Shown one piece after another: positions 35,140 to 47,223 of a stretch of DNA of 64,000 bases. The position numbers were made by a program, and so were the translations under genes. How positions within the stretch are numbered: position 1 is the first letter of the stretch; every line of letters starts with the position of its first letter. The stretch lies in NCBI GenBank assembly GCA_021234155.1, contig JAJEKV010000054.1, positions 4,761,962 through 4,825,961 of the forward strand. Direction: 5' to 3'. The notes under the pieces are model-generated. The model was not told where the DNA came from. It was given only the letters and a program-made list of their open reading frames with translations, and searched no databases. Origin of the DNA: Isoetes taiwanensis (lineage: Eukaryota > Streptophyta > Lycopodiopsida > Isoetales > Isoetaceae).

Positions 35140-35302
35140 AGCATGCTTATTACTGCTAAGGTTTTTCCCTCGAAATTCCTTCGAGAGGGGGGGAGTTAAT
35201 CGTGACAGTAATACGCTTGCTTCTCTCTTTTTGTTTGGGTCCCATAGGGCAATTGGTATCCGTGGACGATAAAAAATCTATTATATTCTATTCTATTCTA
35301 AC
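35140..35302 (+). mobile_element. 5'-truncated LINE copy (3' end only)
   Basis: The sequence from about 35140 to 35283 is similar to the 3' untranslated region of the LINE at 19738. It shares CTAAGGTTTTTCCC, then a hairpin (arms 35167-35174 and 35180-35189), then GGGTCCCATAGGGCAATTGG and ATCCGTGGACGATAAAA, ending in a (ATTCT)n tail at 35284-35301. The orientation is plus. The 5' junction is unclear and may extend to about 35070. Confidence 0.8.
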
Positions 35303-35769
35303 AGGAACAATACAATCTCTAGCATCTTCCTGTGAACATTTTTGGTCAATAGACAACTCACAACTAACTTAGGTGAATTATGTTGGATCATTTAGATTTG
35401 GTCATTTAGATTTGGAGTAGCTGCTCTTATTAAGAATAACCTCTGCCCTAAATTGTGGTAACATTATTTTTACGGCTCAAAGGACATGAATGGCATTGTT
35501 TTACATTCTTTGTTGTCGAATAAAGGATGAGAACAATTCATGGCATAAAACCTTTTGTGAATAATCGAAGGAATAATTGCAATGAGAAGGATGAAGAATG
35601 GTTTCTTATGCTTAATTAGGAGATTGAAGCACTTGTTTCTGCCAAACTAATCGTCATGTCTATCACAATGCAAAGTTGGAGTACCTGGTCTTAGTGGAGC
35701 TAGGTTCAGGATCTTAAGGTTAGCTTGTTATTTATGCATTTCAAGCTTTCTATATTTGTTGGATTATAA

Positions 35770-36235
35770 GCCCACTAGAAAATAGAGATGCAATATCATG
35801 GAGGGCAATGATTACAAGATATTCTCAGCATGAGCTTGGCTTGTCTCCCTTGAGCTTTTCCAAAGGATGCAAGAAGAGTCAAAAGCCAAAGACAATAGCA
35901 GTTTAAAGTGCTTTGAAAGCATGTGCATCATAGAAAACATGCAACAAGGAAGAATTATCCATGGGCATATAATTACAACAAGATTAGTGTGAGATGCCCT
36001 TCTTGGCAGTACCTATGTTGACTTATATGCCAAATGTGCAAATCTACGAAAAGCACAAGAAGTATTTGACAACATATAAGGTTGTGACTTGATCACATGG
36101 GGAGCTGGATATGTTTATCATGGACATGGGTCGGCACTTGAACTCTTCAAGAAGATACAGTATGAAGGTACTCTTCAAGAACATACAGTATGAAGACATC
36201 CTTATTGATATGTATGCAAGATATGGGAATTGAGG
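35770..36235 (+). pseudogene. PPR protein pseudogene fragment
   Basis: Seen in shifting plus-strand frames: RDAISWRAMITRYSQHELG, LELFQRMQEES, SALKACAS, GRIIHGHIITTRL, STYVDLYAKCANLRKAQEVF, GCDLITWGAGYVYHGHG and ILIDMYARYGN. These are PLS-class PPR repeats in the normal order (S, P and L motifs), with several stops and frameshifts. It covers only about four repeats. It is the third PPR locus in the window, all three being of the same general type. Confidence 0.75.
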
Positions 36236-36789
36236 GGAGATATGAATGAGTCTCTCTGGGGTGCAACTATTATTAGGTATACTCAAAATGGTGATGCCAA
36301 GCTCACTGTTAGTCCTATGTCCAGAGACAGAACCTATTCCTAAGGTATGGAAGGGAGTCGCGTGGGAAGAATCTAGCAGCCTCAACTCCCAAGCCCACGC
36401 TGTAGAAGAGACCAAGGGATCCCAATGCGTGAGGACATCACAGCTCCATGCATGCGTCCTTCACAATAGGAATCACGATATTCAAGGCATGACAGATCCA
36501 TCCAACAACCATCACTTAAGGAGTTTACTTAGGTCTGTCAGCGGAGATCTCAGGAGTAGGTGGCCGCCCTCTTTTAATGATAAATTTACCATTATGGGTC
36601 CAAGGCAGTGTACGATATAGCAGAAGCTCAGACTTAGAAGCTAGACAAGAGTTAGCATTTTCTTGTTCCAGGTCTCCGTATTCAGTGAGCCTCTACTGCT
36701 TATCATATCAAGGGATTCTCAATTTCGCAATGATGGTTCTCTTGTTTTTCTTTTTGTTCATTGTTTCTTAGCCCTTTTGCAAAATCCCA
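36236..36789. other. no gene recognised
   Basis: Sequence between the PPR fragment and the putative gypsy LTR; no features supported. Confidence 0.4.
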
Positions 36790-38000
36790 TGTGACATCTA
36801 TAATGTGAGGATCTGCCTGTTAGATTCAGAAGTTCTCACAAAGAGTTGTCTTACATGTGATTTTAAACTGCCTCAGATCCGCAAATACTGTCATTGCTAC
36901 TGGTCTTAGTTATGTTCTTTCTCAACTCTCATAATGTCTTACAGAGATTTTTCAGAGGAAGAACTCCTCTGCCAAACTGTTGAATGCCTTAAACGCCAGT
37001 AGCGTTGGGAGGCTTCATGAAAATAACCTCTTCCCCCTATGGAAGAGTACGATATTGAAGGAGGTCATCCATGTTCCCATATTCATTCAGCACCTCCCAC
37101 CCTTTGAGTCTTCTCATGCCCTCCATCTCAAATTTTGGAGAATCTCAGGCACCATCCCCTCCATCTCAAATTTCTAGTCGTCACAATGCCTTTCATGACC
37201 CTCTTCCATTATTTTTCAAACTTCGAGGAGTGCTTATATTCATATGCCTCATTTTCCCTCACTGCATCTCTCACAACCATCTTCGCTATACCATGGCATG
37301 GGTTTTTAACATTTATCTTTCGGCCCCATTCAAGTTAATGAGTTCCAACCTTCTCCATCAGAAGAGGTGTGTGCATAGATATCATACATTATCACAATGA
37401 ATTGAAATAATACAAGTAGATCTAATAATCAAACATGATTAGGGTTCTTTAATTAGTTTGGAAACTATAGGGGTTTTGGGCTCCAGTGGTCGTCTAGGGC
37501 CAAGATCAGACACAAATCCGACCTTCTAACCATCGGGAAGCATGCATTGGAGGTCACAATGCAGCACTTACCGGATCCTTGGCTGGCTCCAATGACATGG
37601 AAATCACCCATGCTGCTACTATGGTTGGATCGAGCTTCGAATGGAGAGGGCACCTCGAGATTCGATCTTGGCGGCTGCTGGGATGCTGGAAAGTGACCGC
37701 GCTTGTCCAAATCAGTTCTTCAAGGCTGGAATCCGAAAAGGAAAACTTTTAGAGTTCCAGTCTTTTTAAGGGCAAACTTTAGGGCATGATCCTAGGCTGG
37801 GATGTAATGGCCCTAAGGCTTGTTGGGGTGTTGCCACGTGGCAACAAGAGATGTGTTTACATGTCCAATGGGGCATATACAACATAATGCAATAACCGTT
37901 GTACGATATAGGATACATGTCAGTTACGACGATATGTACTAGTGACATGACAATATGATGATATACGTATTAATACCATATATTGTGCCGGAATGTCACA
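36790..38000 (-). repeat. probable degraded LTR of a gypsy-type element
   Basis: The right end reads GGAATGTCACA followed at 38001 by TTCTCCCCACTTT. On the minus strand this is a polypurine tract (AAAGTGGGGAGAA) directly followed by an LTR start (TGTGACATTCC). The same arrangement ends the LTR at 59371-61016. A weaker matching left end (TGTGACATCT) lies at 36790, which would give 1.2 kb. Inside are a TATA-like TTAAAAAG (minus strand, near 37770) and a CCACGTGG motif shared in position with the other LTR. The right end is fairly secure; the left end is tentative. Confidence 0.45.
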
Positions 38001-38350
38001 TTCTCCCCACTTTGAAGTGATGTCGTCTGCAACATCTGAATCTCCCCACTTGGGACCTACATGATCCCTGCAAGACTCGATATATGCATGCAATTTTTAA
38101 ATTATATCACAACTATACTTTTAGGGTTGTTAAAATTGTCTTCTAAGTTCATATTTCTATTACTAATTTCATAATATTAACATCTCAGAGTTCTTATTAG
38201 TCTCGATTCCTCTTGTAGCATATAATGCATGTTTATGTGCCACAATACTCGTGGTGCTGCTCCCTGTTGATTATTCGTTCTAATGCTAGATATTGGCCTA
38301 CTGGATTAACACCACGTTTGCATATATTATATAATATAAAGATGGTTATT

Positions 38351-38690
38351 AAGGAAGGAAGGAAGGAAGTATATTTTAACGTCCGCGGAGGCCAACTGGC
38401 CTATGAGACGGTTTTACAATATAGCAGAAAGTTTCCAAACACAAAATAAAACCACAGAAACCCTGTACAATGTGTCTCTACCACTGGAATGAAAAAACCC
38501 CCCGTGTGGGAGGAAAAACCCTTGTAGTAGGCGTTGAGAGGCCCTATTTGGGCGCTCAAATTCCCTGTGTTGTGAGGGACTCCCTGACGGTGGAGACTTG
38601 GAGAATGTAGGACGCAAGACGTGCCACCATTGGCGAAGCCAGCAGTTGGTGAATTGCTATCTCAGAGCATCTGAGATCGGCATACCATCC
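38351..38690 (-). mobile_element. 5'-truncated LINE copy with (TTCC)n tail
   Basis: AAGGAAGGAAGGAAGGAAG at 38351-38369 is the tail, as the complement of (TTCC)n. Next to it is the conserved LINE 3' box (AACGTCCGCGGAGGCCAACT, then GGCCTATGAGAC, 38378-38409), then a hairpin (38498-38503 with 38508-38513) and AACCCTTGTAGTA. The box is shared with the LINE at 19738 and the copy at 35140, but tail and flanks differ, so this is a related subfamily. The upstream extent is approximate. Confidence 0.7.
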
Positions 38691-40030
38691 ATTTTAATTA
38701 CAATTATACTAACTAAATGAATACAAGCATTGTGTCCCGGCGTAGGAAGAGGATGCTCCTTCCATCGTGGCCATGGAGACAAGCATCATATCATGCCTAA
38801 TGTCTACATCTTTCGTCACCCTTGGCGTAGAGGATGGCTTCTTCCTCATAATGGCCATAGACTAGAGGTGATTTTCTATGTATATGATCTCTTATCTCTC
38901 GAACTCTTATTTTGTTTAGTTATTTGTTGCAAATCTATGGATTCTTACTCTGTTGCAAAGCTATGGATTGTTTCTCTGCGTAGTTGATTCTTACTCTGTT
39001 TACTTGTTCACAAAGCTGCACTTGTTACATCTACTTACTTCAAAAGTTTTTGCCCTTTCTCTTTCTTCCAAGTCTGCCCTTTTTCAGGCGTGAGTTTTGG
39101 AAGAAAAAAAGAGGCTTTTCGGGATAAAACTTTTTTTTGGGCTGCCTGATGGTACGAAAATTTTGAATGGAACACCCAAGCACTTCTCGGAGGTCGCAGG
39201 GGGTGGATATCGCTTTGATGATGACGGGCTGGGTTCAATGCAAACTGCCTCCTTGTTTTCTGCTTGCTTAGGATTTGTGCTATAAAAGAAGATGGATTTA
39301 TGGTGGAGCTCGCATTTTGGATGCTGGAGCTTGGAGATTGGAGTTGTAGCAGAAGTTCATTTCAGATAATCCTTTGTTCTTTCCCTTTTCTCCTCCTCTG
39401 TTTCACGCCTTGGTTGCATTCTATTTTTCCGGCTACATCCTGCTGTGTGTTTCTTGCTTGGTTTTTGATGTCTATCCTGCCTCAGTATCTTCCCTCTCCC
39501 TTGCAGTTCCGTGGAACAAGGTTAAAGGGATCTCAACTCTTCTCGGAAAAAAGGCTTTCTTAAATGGGTTGCTATTCTGTATTCTCTGCCTTCGACCTCC
39601 TTTTACTTCGTCGCGTTTTGTCACGGATTTGATCTTCGCAGTAGGTTACGGACCCACAAAATGATTTCTTAAACTATTCGCTACTTTGTATTCTCTCTGA
39701 TATGACCTCTTTCTTGCAAAATGTTTTCTTAAACGATTTGATATTTTGTATTCTCTGCTCCAGCTCTTCTTGCTTTCTGGACGTTTGAAGTTTTTTTAGA
39801 CCGTTTTTTGTTAAGAATGGATGGAAATGAAGGGCCCAGCCGTGAATTCTGGAGGCTTTTGTTTTCTGCTATGTTTTTCTAAAAGCCAAAGCTTAATGGG
39901 TTTCTTGTGGCCTTTGAAAGCAACCCCTCTAACTTAGCAGCGCAGCTACCTGACACATCTTCTGCATCACAAGGAACAATGATCCACCATAGCTGTCCAT
40001 CTAGCAATAACAATGCTCATATCTGAGACG

Positions 40031-40117
40031 CATAAATAAAATATGAAACTTAAGATCTAATAGAGTTTTTGTTACATAAATAAAATATGAAGCTTAAGAT
40101 CTAATAGAGTTTTTGTT
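40031..40117. repeat. 44-bp tandem duplication
   Basis: CATAAATAAAATATGAARCT and the following 24 bases occur at 40031-40074 and again at 40075-40117 with almost no change. Confidence 0.9.
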
Positions 40118-41133
40118 GTGTGTTTCTTGATTGTGTTCGTATCTTAACAAGGTAAAGCCAGGTATTTTCTCAAGTGGGAAATGAATTGAGATGCAAGATT
40201 TATCGAGTTCTTCACGTGAACGTTATGGTTCTTTAACATGTAGTTTGGCATTTTTAATATGTATTTCATCAATTTTAAATTTGTTTCTAGATTAAAATCA
40301 TCTGAACATGTTTTCTGGACTGGTACGCAAATCTGCTAGAGCTTTTGACATGATCTCGGTCAAAGATCAATTCCGAACTTGTGGCAGCGCTTATTTGTAA
40401 TCAATTTGAAGGTCGGAGAGAAGGTTGTCGTGCAGTTGTGAGTTCAGTGCCAAATATTGAGAATCGATATAGCTACGAAACTGTTAGAGTATTAGGTGAT
40501 GTGTTGTTTTGATAATTTGTTGAAAGTTAGCTATGAACCTAATTCATTTATGGTATATATCAAGAAGAGTTGATAGACTATGCAGGACTTACGCAACAAA
40601 ATGTACATGATGATGCAGCTCATAGATTTTACAAGGAATTATTGAAGGTGCTTATGCTCCAATGTTGCTAGATTCAAATTCCCTCTGGCATTAAAGGTGC
40701 ATAAAATCTTAATTCTTTGATGTTGCTTTCCTTTTTACACGTTAGGGTTAATACTTTTGAATGCATATTACCATTTGATCCATACACAATTATTGCATAC
40801 CACTACATGATTATTAGATCAATATGTAGCATTATAACAGGGGGTTTTTTTTGTGATTTTATACGCTTTTTGGCATGGTTTTCATATGATTTCATGGCCG
40901 TATTGCACGAGGCATACTAATCAGTACATCTAGAGTGCACCAAGTTTTTGCATGCAATTTGTGTTATTTTTGTTTCATCCTCCTCAATGGTTAAGATCAG
41001 AGGGCTCTTTAAATTCAAAAAGATCCAAGGGCTTATAACGAAAGCCCTTTTCTCATGAAAAAACAAGAGGTGAACCTTTCTACAAGGCAAGGCCAAGGTT
41101 ACCTCAATCTCGCGTCCTTTGCCCAAGGAGAAA

Positions 41134-41213
41134 TCTCCATGTTTGAACTCTTAAGCATGTTTCCTTGATAGTCTGGTGGGTTCTCCATGTTTGAACTCTT
41201 AAGCATGTTTTCT
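41134..41213. repeat. direct repeat of ~32 bp, two copies
   Basis: TCTCCATGTTTGAACTCTTA with a further 12 bases occurs at 41134 and at 41182, 48 bp apart. Confidence 0.9.
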
Positions 41214-41370
41214 TGAAATCGCTATGGAGGCTATCTAAATTGGGGAGGCGAAGCTTTACAGCAGCCGCTGCAGCACGCCAGGATAACAGAACTGCATATT
41301 CTTCGAAATGGGGCTTATTGAAGAAAGCAGGAGCTAGATATTGGACTAGGCGGATGGGCTTTGCTTGAGG

Positions 41371-42440
41371 ATGGAGATAGAAGACGCCGATTCAAGCTTT
41401 TATGGGTTATCCCTACCCGTCTTGCTAGGGACGTTTTTACTGCCACTGGGGCTGCTTTTTCCTTCTCAAATCTCGCAACAACAAGAACAACAAGAAGTGC
41501 TGCGAATTGGCAACTGGAGTTCTGAATGCCCTTACCGGTTCGTCTATATTCTTACCCAAAGCTCCATCTTGCAGGCTTGATTTCAGTGCTTGTATAGTTG
41601 CATTGCATGTAGATAAGAACCCTAAAAGTTCTTCCGGCAGATCATGCAGCAAGAGGCTTAGGTATAAAGTAGTTGTGATTTCTTATTGGGAGCTTCCAAA
41701 GGAGCACTGTGAATGCAAGCCTCTGGATTGTGACTGCCCACATACCACTTTTGTGGCAGATGTGTATGATTTTGATGTAGAAAGCTGGTCCAGGTGCAGC
41801 GGCACAAACAGCGAATGTAGTGATGGTGGGATGATCTGTGAAGGAAATTTGCATAATGGTACCAAAACAGTGCATAATGTGGTGGTTCATTTTGTCACAA
41901 TAAGGGGACACTATGATTCTTATCCTTCCTACAACATTCTGGCGTTTAGAGGAGATGTGGATTATGTTGTTGATGACTATTACAATCAAGTGCATGAACT
42001 TGGAGCAGATAGAGAAGGTGCTTTGATGTGCTTCGTTAAATTTTCTTGCCAACGGTTTATTACTTGCAAAGGCATCTCAGGTTAAGCAAGCGATATTCCT
42101 TCAATATCTTTCTTTTGTTGCTCATTCTGAATGCATGGCAAACAGAGTTCGTCCTCAGAAATTCATTTTAGTTTATGTTATTCATTTCAGTTTATGCTGG
42201 ACTCACAAGCTACCTTCTTGGATCTCTGCTATTTATTACCTTGCAGGGTTCTCTTCTCGTTATCTTTAGGTCCTTTCCATGTTCTATTGCAGGGGACATG
42301 ATGCCACAATATTCTTCTTATGTTCATGATTTCAATCACATTATTTGTACTTTTCAAAGGCTGGTCAGTGCTGCTAATTGAAGCAGACATGGAAGGTGTA
42401 TTGCCATCATCCACAGGTGCAAGATCCGTATAGCATCTGT
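41371..42440 (+). CDS. unrecognised probable membrane protein with Cys-rich lumenal domain (three-exon model)
   Basis: Seen: exon 1, 41371-41537, from ATG; exon 2, 41662-42080; putative introns 41538-41661 and 42081-42291, both GT...AG, with phase kept at both joins. Exon 1 has a hydrophobic helix (LSLPVLLGTFLLPLGLLF) and ends NWSSECPYR. Exon 2 has YKVVVISYWELPKEHCECKP, further Cys residues (CDC; SRCSGTNSECSDGGMICEG), an NGT glycosylation site and RGDVDYVVDDYYNQVHELG. The last exon from 42292 reads 29 codons to a stop, but one frame over it encodes a strong transmembrane helix (LLMFMISITLFVLFKGWSVL) and a short tail. A two-helix protein with a Cys-rich loop is therefore likely, with either a one-base frameshift or a different last exon. 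I do not recognise the family. Confidence 0.5.
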
Positions 42441-42460
42441 CTGTTGTATCTTCTTCTAAA

Positions 42461-44403
42461 GGAGCCGGGCTTGGCAAGTCACTCATGAATAATAGGGCAG
42501 AGGCATATTACATTATAATCCAGCCACTATCACGCATGGAAATGCTGGATTAGAGGGTCTATTCTGTAATTCTATTATCTTATTTATGGTGATTACTTAC
42601 AATTCTATTGCTTCTCTTTAGAGAAATTTTAGTTTGAGTATTTGCAATATCTTTTTCCTACTACCTCCATATGGTTCTAGCTTTGCATATTCTGCCCGAC
42701 CTAAATATGAACAATGAGACTAGTGATGGGAGAAACATGCCCTTTATTTCTAGTAAGGTCATTGCAATTACTTAAATTGTCTATATCTACACCTCTACAC
42801 TATCCTTAAGGCCCCGAAGGGGCCAATTTTTTTTTTAGTTAACACAAATTATTAACACACAACTAACATTATTAACACAAACTATTGCATTTGACACACT
42901 TAAATTAAAATCCCCCTTAAACCCCCTTTGGTTTGGGTGCATATTCACACGGGGGTTTACGTAGGGCAGCGAGAGCCTTCGGATGGGCATATTTGCCCTT
43001 TATTCCAAGATCTGGACCGTACATAGCGATCCTCGTTTGTGTGCTATGTGGCACTTCATCACTGTACTATAGTATGAAAGCCAGATGTGGCCACCTTTGG
43101 AGTAGACTGAAGTTTTTATAAATTGAGCTTGCAGACTCCAACAGGAAAAAGAAGTATCAAAGTTCATCAATGTGGGCGTAGCCTTCATTGGGACAAAAGA
43201 TGCGATGTATGTCTGTATTGCGATAATTGAAGCATGTCGTAATATTAACAACATTAGTATCCTTGCATGTCTGTAAATTCCTGTCTATCAATCTATTGTA
43301 AAATATAAGGACAGAATTGTACTTATTTATCAATCTATTGCAAAATGTAGAGGCAGAATGTGTGCTGCATCTATGTTTATGCTTATCTCTCTAAGAATGG
43401 AATAGTTGGGGGTTCAAATCTCCTGCAATCTATTACATCTCAGTTGTTATATATGCACTGCAGTGCAAGACCATGCCTTGAGTTAATGTATGTACCTTCG
43501 TTTTGCTAAGCTATTTTTATACCTATTAAGTTGTTGCGATGAGTTGGAAAACATAAGGCGTGGAGCTTTTGAGCTGCAGCTTACAAGCCACTTTGTCATG
43601 AATGAACCGAAGTGGTTTGGAATCATTGTTATGCATAATTGTTAATCCTCTATATTTACAATGATATGTGTGTTGCAAAATGCAGGGATTGACATTGAGG
43701 ATGAGATTTCTCCACTAAGAAACCAAGTACATTATTGCTGGTGTTCATTTAGATTGCCATGTATTGCCATTAAGTTAGTGGTTGAACTCTACTTATATAC
43801 ATGTATCTTAAAGTAAATGTGCTTTCTATGGAAATTATTTTACTGCGGTTGATATGAGCCATAGCAAAGACCTTGCCTATTCCTCACAAATTTACATGCA
43901 AAATTACTAATTTCCACGATGAACAGTTCGTCTAATCCACGCCATTTTTGAATTTCTAACAGATTTTATGATAGAATTATTTCATCATGTCCATTCATAT
44001 AATATTATAATAATATAATATTATAATAATGTATCTATCTATCTTAAAAAACTATTATTTCCTTCCATATAATAATGTTTTCAATTTCACAGCTGAATCC
44101 GCTTCCAAAGGATTAGTTCTACATTTGAATGCACATGTAAATACACACATGCTTAGGCGCTACGACGTTGGGCACATATGTGACAATTATTAAAGGGTTC
44201 TTATTTTTGCATTTTTGAGATTAGAGACTCCATTAATAAGAGGGGGCAACTCTTGCAAGAACAATGACATTAGATGGGCTTTAAGTTTTTGCATTCGTCA
44301 CCATAAAAGGTATGGTGGTACAATTACAAAATTAAGGTCTGTAGACAAGACCATTTATATAATAAGAGTTTTATAAAACATGTTGGTCCACAATCACCAA
44401 GCC
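42461..44403. other. no gene recognised
   Basis: AT-rich. Around 43998-44030 there is an AT-only run of TATAATATTATAATAATATA type that can fold on itself. A tRNA-like T-arm at 43411 was rejected. Confidence 0.4.
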
Positions 44404-44408
44404 GTCCA
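44404..44408. repeat. target-site duplication GTCCA (left) of the LTR array
   Basis: GTCCA directly precedes the first LTR (TGTGACGAGCC at 44409). An identical GTCCA directly follows the last LTR at 57918-57922. Confidence 0.85.
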
Positions 44409-46937
44409 TGTGACGAGCCTGCCGAGTTGACCCTCTTGGCAACTCGGGATCTTGTCAAAACTTGTGAAGATTCTTGCTTGGTTGGTGTGACAAACAGTTA
44501 ATATGGTGAAAAATTGAATCTTCCATTTGCACAATTGAAACTTAAACCATTACTAGAAATCCATCCTCACTAAGATACAATATAATTCCTCGGATCCATC
44601 AAGAATACAAATTCAAAGGATGTACTATCCACAATACTCTCAATGTATATGCATAAACACTGAAGCAAGCTAAACAAAAGCTTTCTAACTCCAGACCACA
44701 ACCACGATCCTCAGCTACATTTCTACCATATGTGCAACCACTGCCTTGCTTGTTCACTGCACATGAACTCACTGGGGTTAGTCCTCGTGACTAAGTGGGG
44801 ATCCCTGGCTGCCACTGCATGCATGGAAATACTCTAGAAATCTTGGATAAGCACAAACACAGATGGAAAATCCTATTGTAAGTACAATGCTAAGACAATG
44901 ACAACATAATCTAAGGAAATACCAAACATGAATATCAGAAGCAAAAAATATAGCCAAAATACCAAACCATCATGACACATAGCTCCGGGACAATGGGAAG
45001 TTCAACCAGCCTACATGCAGGCCCTGTTAGCAGAGAAATACCCAGCTAGCTCACATTCCGAGCCCCGTTGGCGAAGTCAGTGGGGTGAACCTCGTATGCG
45101 CATACCCTTCCCAGCCCACGTCTGGCGCTGGAGGACCTCTTACCATGGAGTCACAGAGGTGACGTAGCATCCCTGCCAGGAGAACTACGCCCGGTGTCAT
45201 AGAGCACAAGAATATCACAGAGAAACACAGATGAACATGAGCATGCCGGAGCAACCTAGGCCACCGAACCTAGAAGCCCGACCCTGGAGGATCCAAGTAC
45301 ATAATCAACAGACCAAGACAACAACAGAACAATGCAAAGACCATGACATGTGATGTGATGTTCATTAGAATATTTACTAAACACAGGTGCCTAGATCATA
45401 CTCTGCCCCTTGCTGAGGTTGCCCATATATGTTGAAGTAGCTTATCCAATGCTCCATGTTTACCTTCATGTAATTCCCTTGCCAAACTTACTCATACATC
45501 CTATGTCATGTCGAGGTAGCAACTCAGTGATGAAGACCTTGATAGCAATCCAACACGTCGAGGAAGTCACAAGCCTAGCTATCATATTGATGTGATGTGA
45601 ATCCAACACCTATGTACTTCATCTGTTACGTCAACAATGCTCCATGCCATAACCGTACTCAAAAGCCCCCATAAGCTTCTTATGACCCTCTTGGTCAAAC
45701 CGTTCAATCCCATATCATGCTTACTTCAAAGGTTCCATCTCAATAGTTACAATTCAGTCATTAGCTATGGTTTTAATATATCTTACTATATACCTACTTT
45801 CCATAGCAAAGAGATTTAAACATGCAACTAATGAAGAATCTCAAAACCCAGCACTTCCAATTAAGTATCAATATACCATGATGACCGCAACTGCATGTAA
45901 TCCTTACCACATTATTCTGAATCATAGCTCCACCTTTAGGAGCCAAAACAACACAGATGGCACAAATCTTAAGCTTCATGCTCAACTTGCCGATTAGCTC
46001 TTGCAGATGCTCATATTCTCCTTTACTTACATCAAGAAGGATCTACTTAAGAGCAATCTGTCGGGTTCTTTACCACCATTTTAGAGTTATTAATCCTTAT
46101 ATTTCTTATTATTTAATTAGATTACAATCATTCAAAATAATGCATTTCCTTACTATTACAATTCTTGTGACTATTCGAAAGCAATGCTGTGGCGTCTACA
46201 CTGATTCCATCCACATGCAAGGCAATTAATGCCCATCTCAATGGTTTATTTCTTAATTAATTCCTTAGATTAGCACAAAATACTAAACCAAATCAACATA
46301 GAGAAAAGTCAATCAAACAAATATAAACAACAGAAAACGAAACGTGACATCAGCCCTTCCAAGGATGTTCGTCTCCTAGTTATCTTCCGTAGCCTTATGA
46401 GCCTCCAACAAATTCATAATTTATCATATTTACATGCAAAAATCAATACAGACTAATCATGGCAACTCATAGCATGTCAATTGATCAATAGAAAAACCCC
46501 ACCCGAGAAGTTGTTCATGCATAGACCTCTGGACCCTTTCTCGTTGCTTGCGCCTCCAAAAATCAGCTTCTCGCTCCAAGGATCAGATTGCAGAAGAACA
46601 TACATAGTGCAGTCAATTCTGACCCAGCATCACTAATTCTGTCATAACTTTTGCTCACGGATGAATTTTGGCCTGACCAAACCCATTCCGGAAAGCTTAC
46701 TCAGAAATCTTTCAAGTAAAAAAAAAATCATTAGAAAGGAATCTCGGGTCGCCGAGATATGATGCTTCAAATTTCGGGTTCCAAAACTGCCCAGAATTGC
46801 TCTCTGCCTTCATGCTTTGCAACAATCCTTTTTCTAAACAGACAAAACCCTAAACTCATGTTGGATACATGTTATACATGTGTACATACGTAACATAAGT
46901 ACATATACTGGCCCATCAAGTGCCCAGGTCTGTTACA
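44409..46937 (-). repeat. array LTR 1 (outer, 3'-most in element sense)
   Basis: 2529 bp. Differs from the inner copies by scattered substitutions and by an extra segment at about 45003-45045 (near CAGGCCCTGTTAGCAGAG). It keeps the CCCTGGAGGATC segment (about 45282) that LTRs 2 and 3 lack. Confidence 0.9.
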
Positions 46938-47223
46938 GTCTCCCCTTCTAAAATTTAACCCATGTCCTCATGGGTCGATCATTGATTTGGTGAATCCTCC
47001 AACAACTTATAGAATCAATATGCAAGGCCAACTTATCCACTAGTCCATCATCAAGAGTTGCTCTCGTTGCTTATATGGAGACTTCTCCCTTGACATACTT
47101 CTATGGTAAGCACGAAGCCTCTAAATATTACCCCTCCTCCTGAGGATAGCATTTCTAGATCTCTCTGCAATCCACAGATCATAATGTCAATACCCAAGGA
47201 CCCAACATTGCTCTGATGCCAAC
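46938..47223 (-). other. array internal region 1 (PPT to PBS)
   Basis: 286 bp. Left edge GTCTCCCCTTCTAAAA, which on the minus strand is the purine tract AGAAGGGGAGAC next to the LTR start. Right edge TTGCTCTGATGCCAAC (47208-47223), on the minus strand GTTGGCATCAGAGCAA, close to the plant tRNA-iMet primer site TGGTATCAGAGC. It lacks a 10-bp ATACCTCAAC segment present in the other spacers. Confidence 0.88.

Larger units (their letters stand above)
38691..41370. other. no gene recognised; probable 5' region of the next gene at its end
   Basis: No coding region is supported. It contains two local tandem duplications listed separately. Confidence 0.4.

Noticed and set aside
41538-41574. A 37-bp intron joining the two frames at 41.5 kb
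   Set aside because: Too short for a plant intron. A 124-bp GT-AG intron ending at 41661 also keeps the phase and is more plausible.
43400-43435. Possible tRNA gene (GGGTTCAAATCTCC T-arm-like)
   Set aside because: No D-arm, anticodon arm or pairing acceptor stem could be formed around it.
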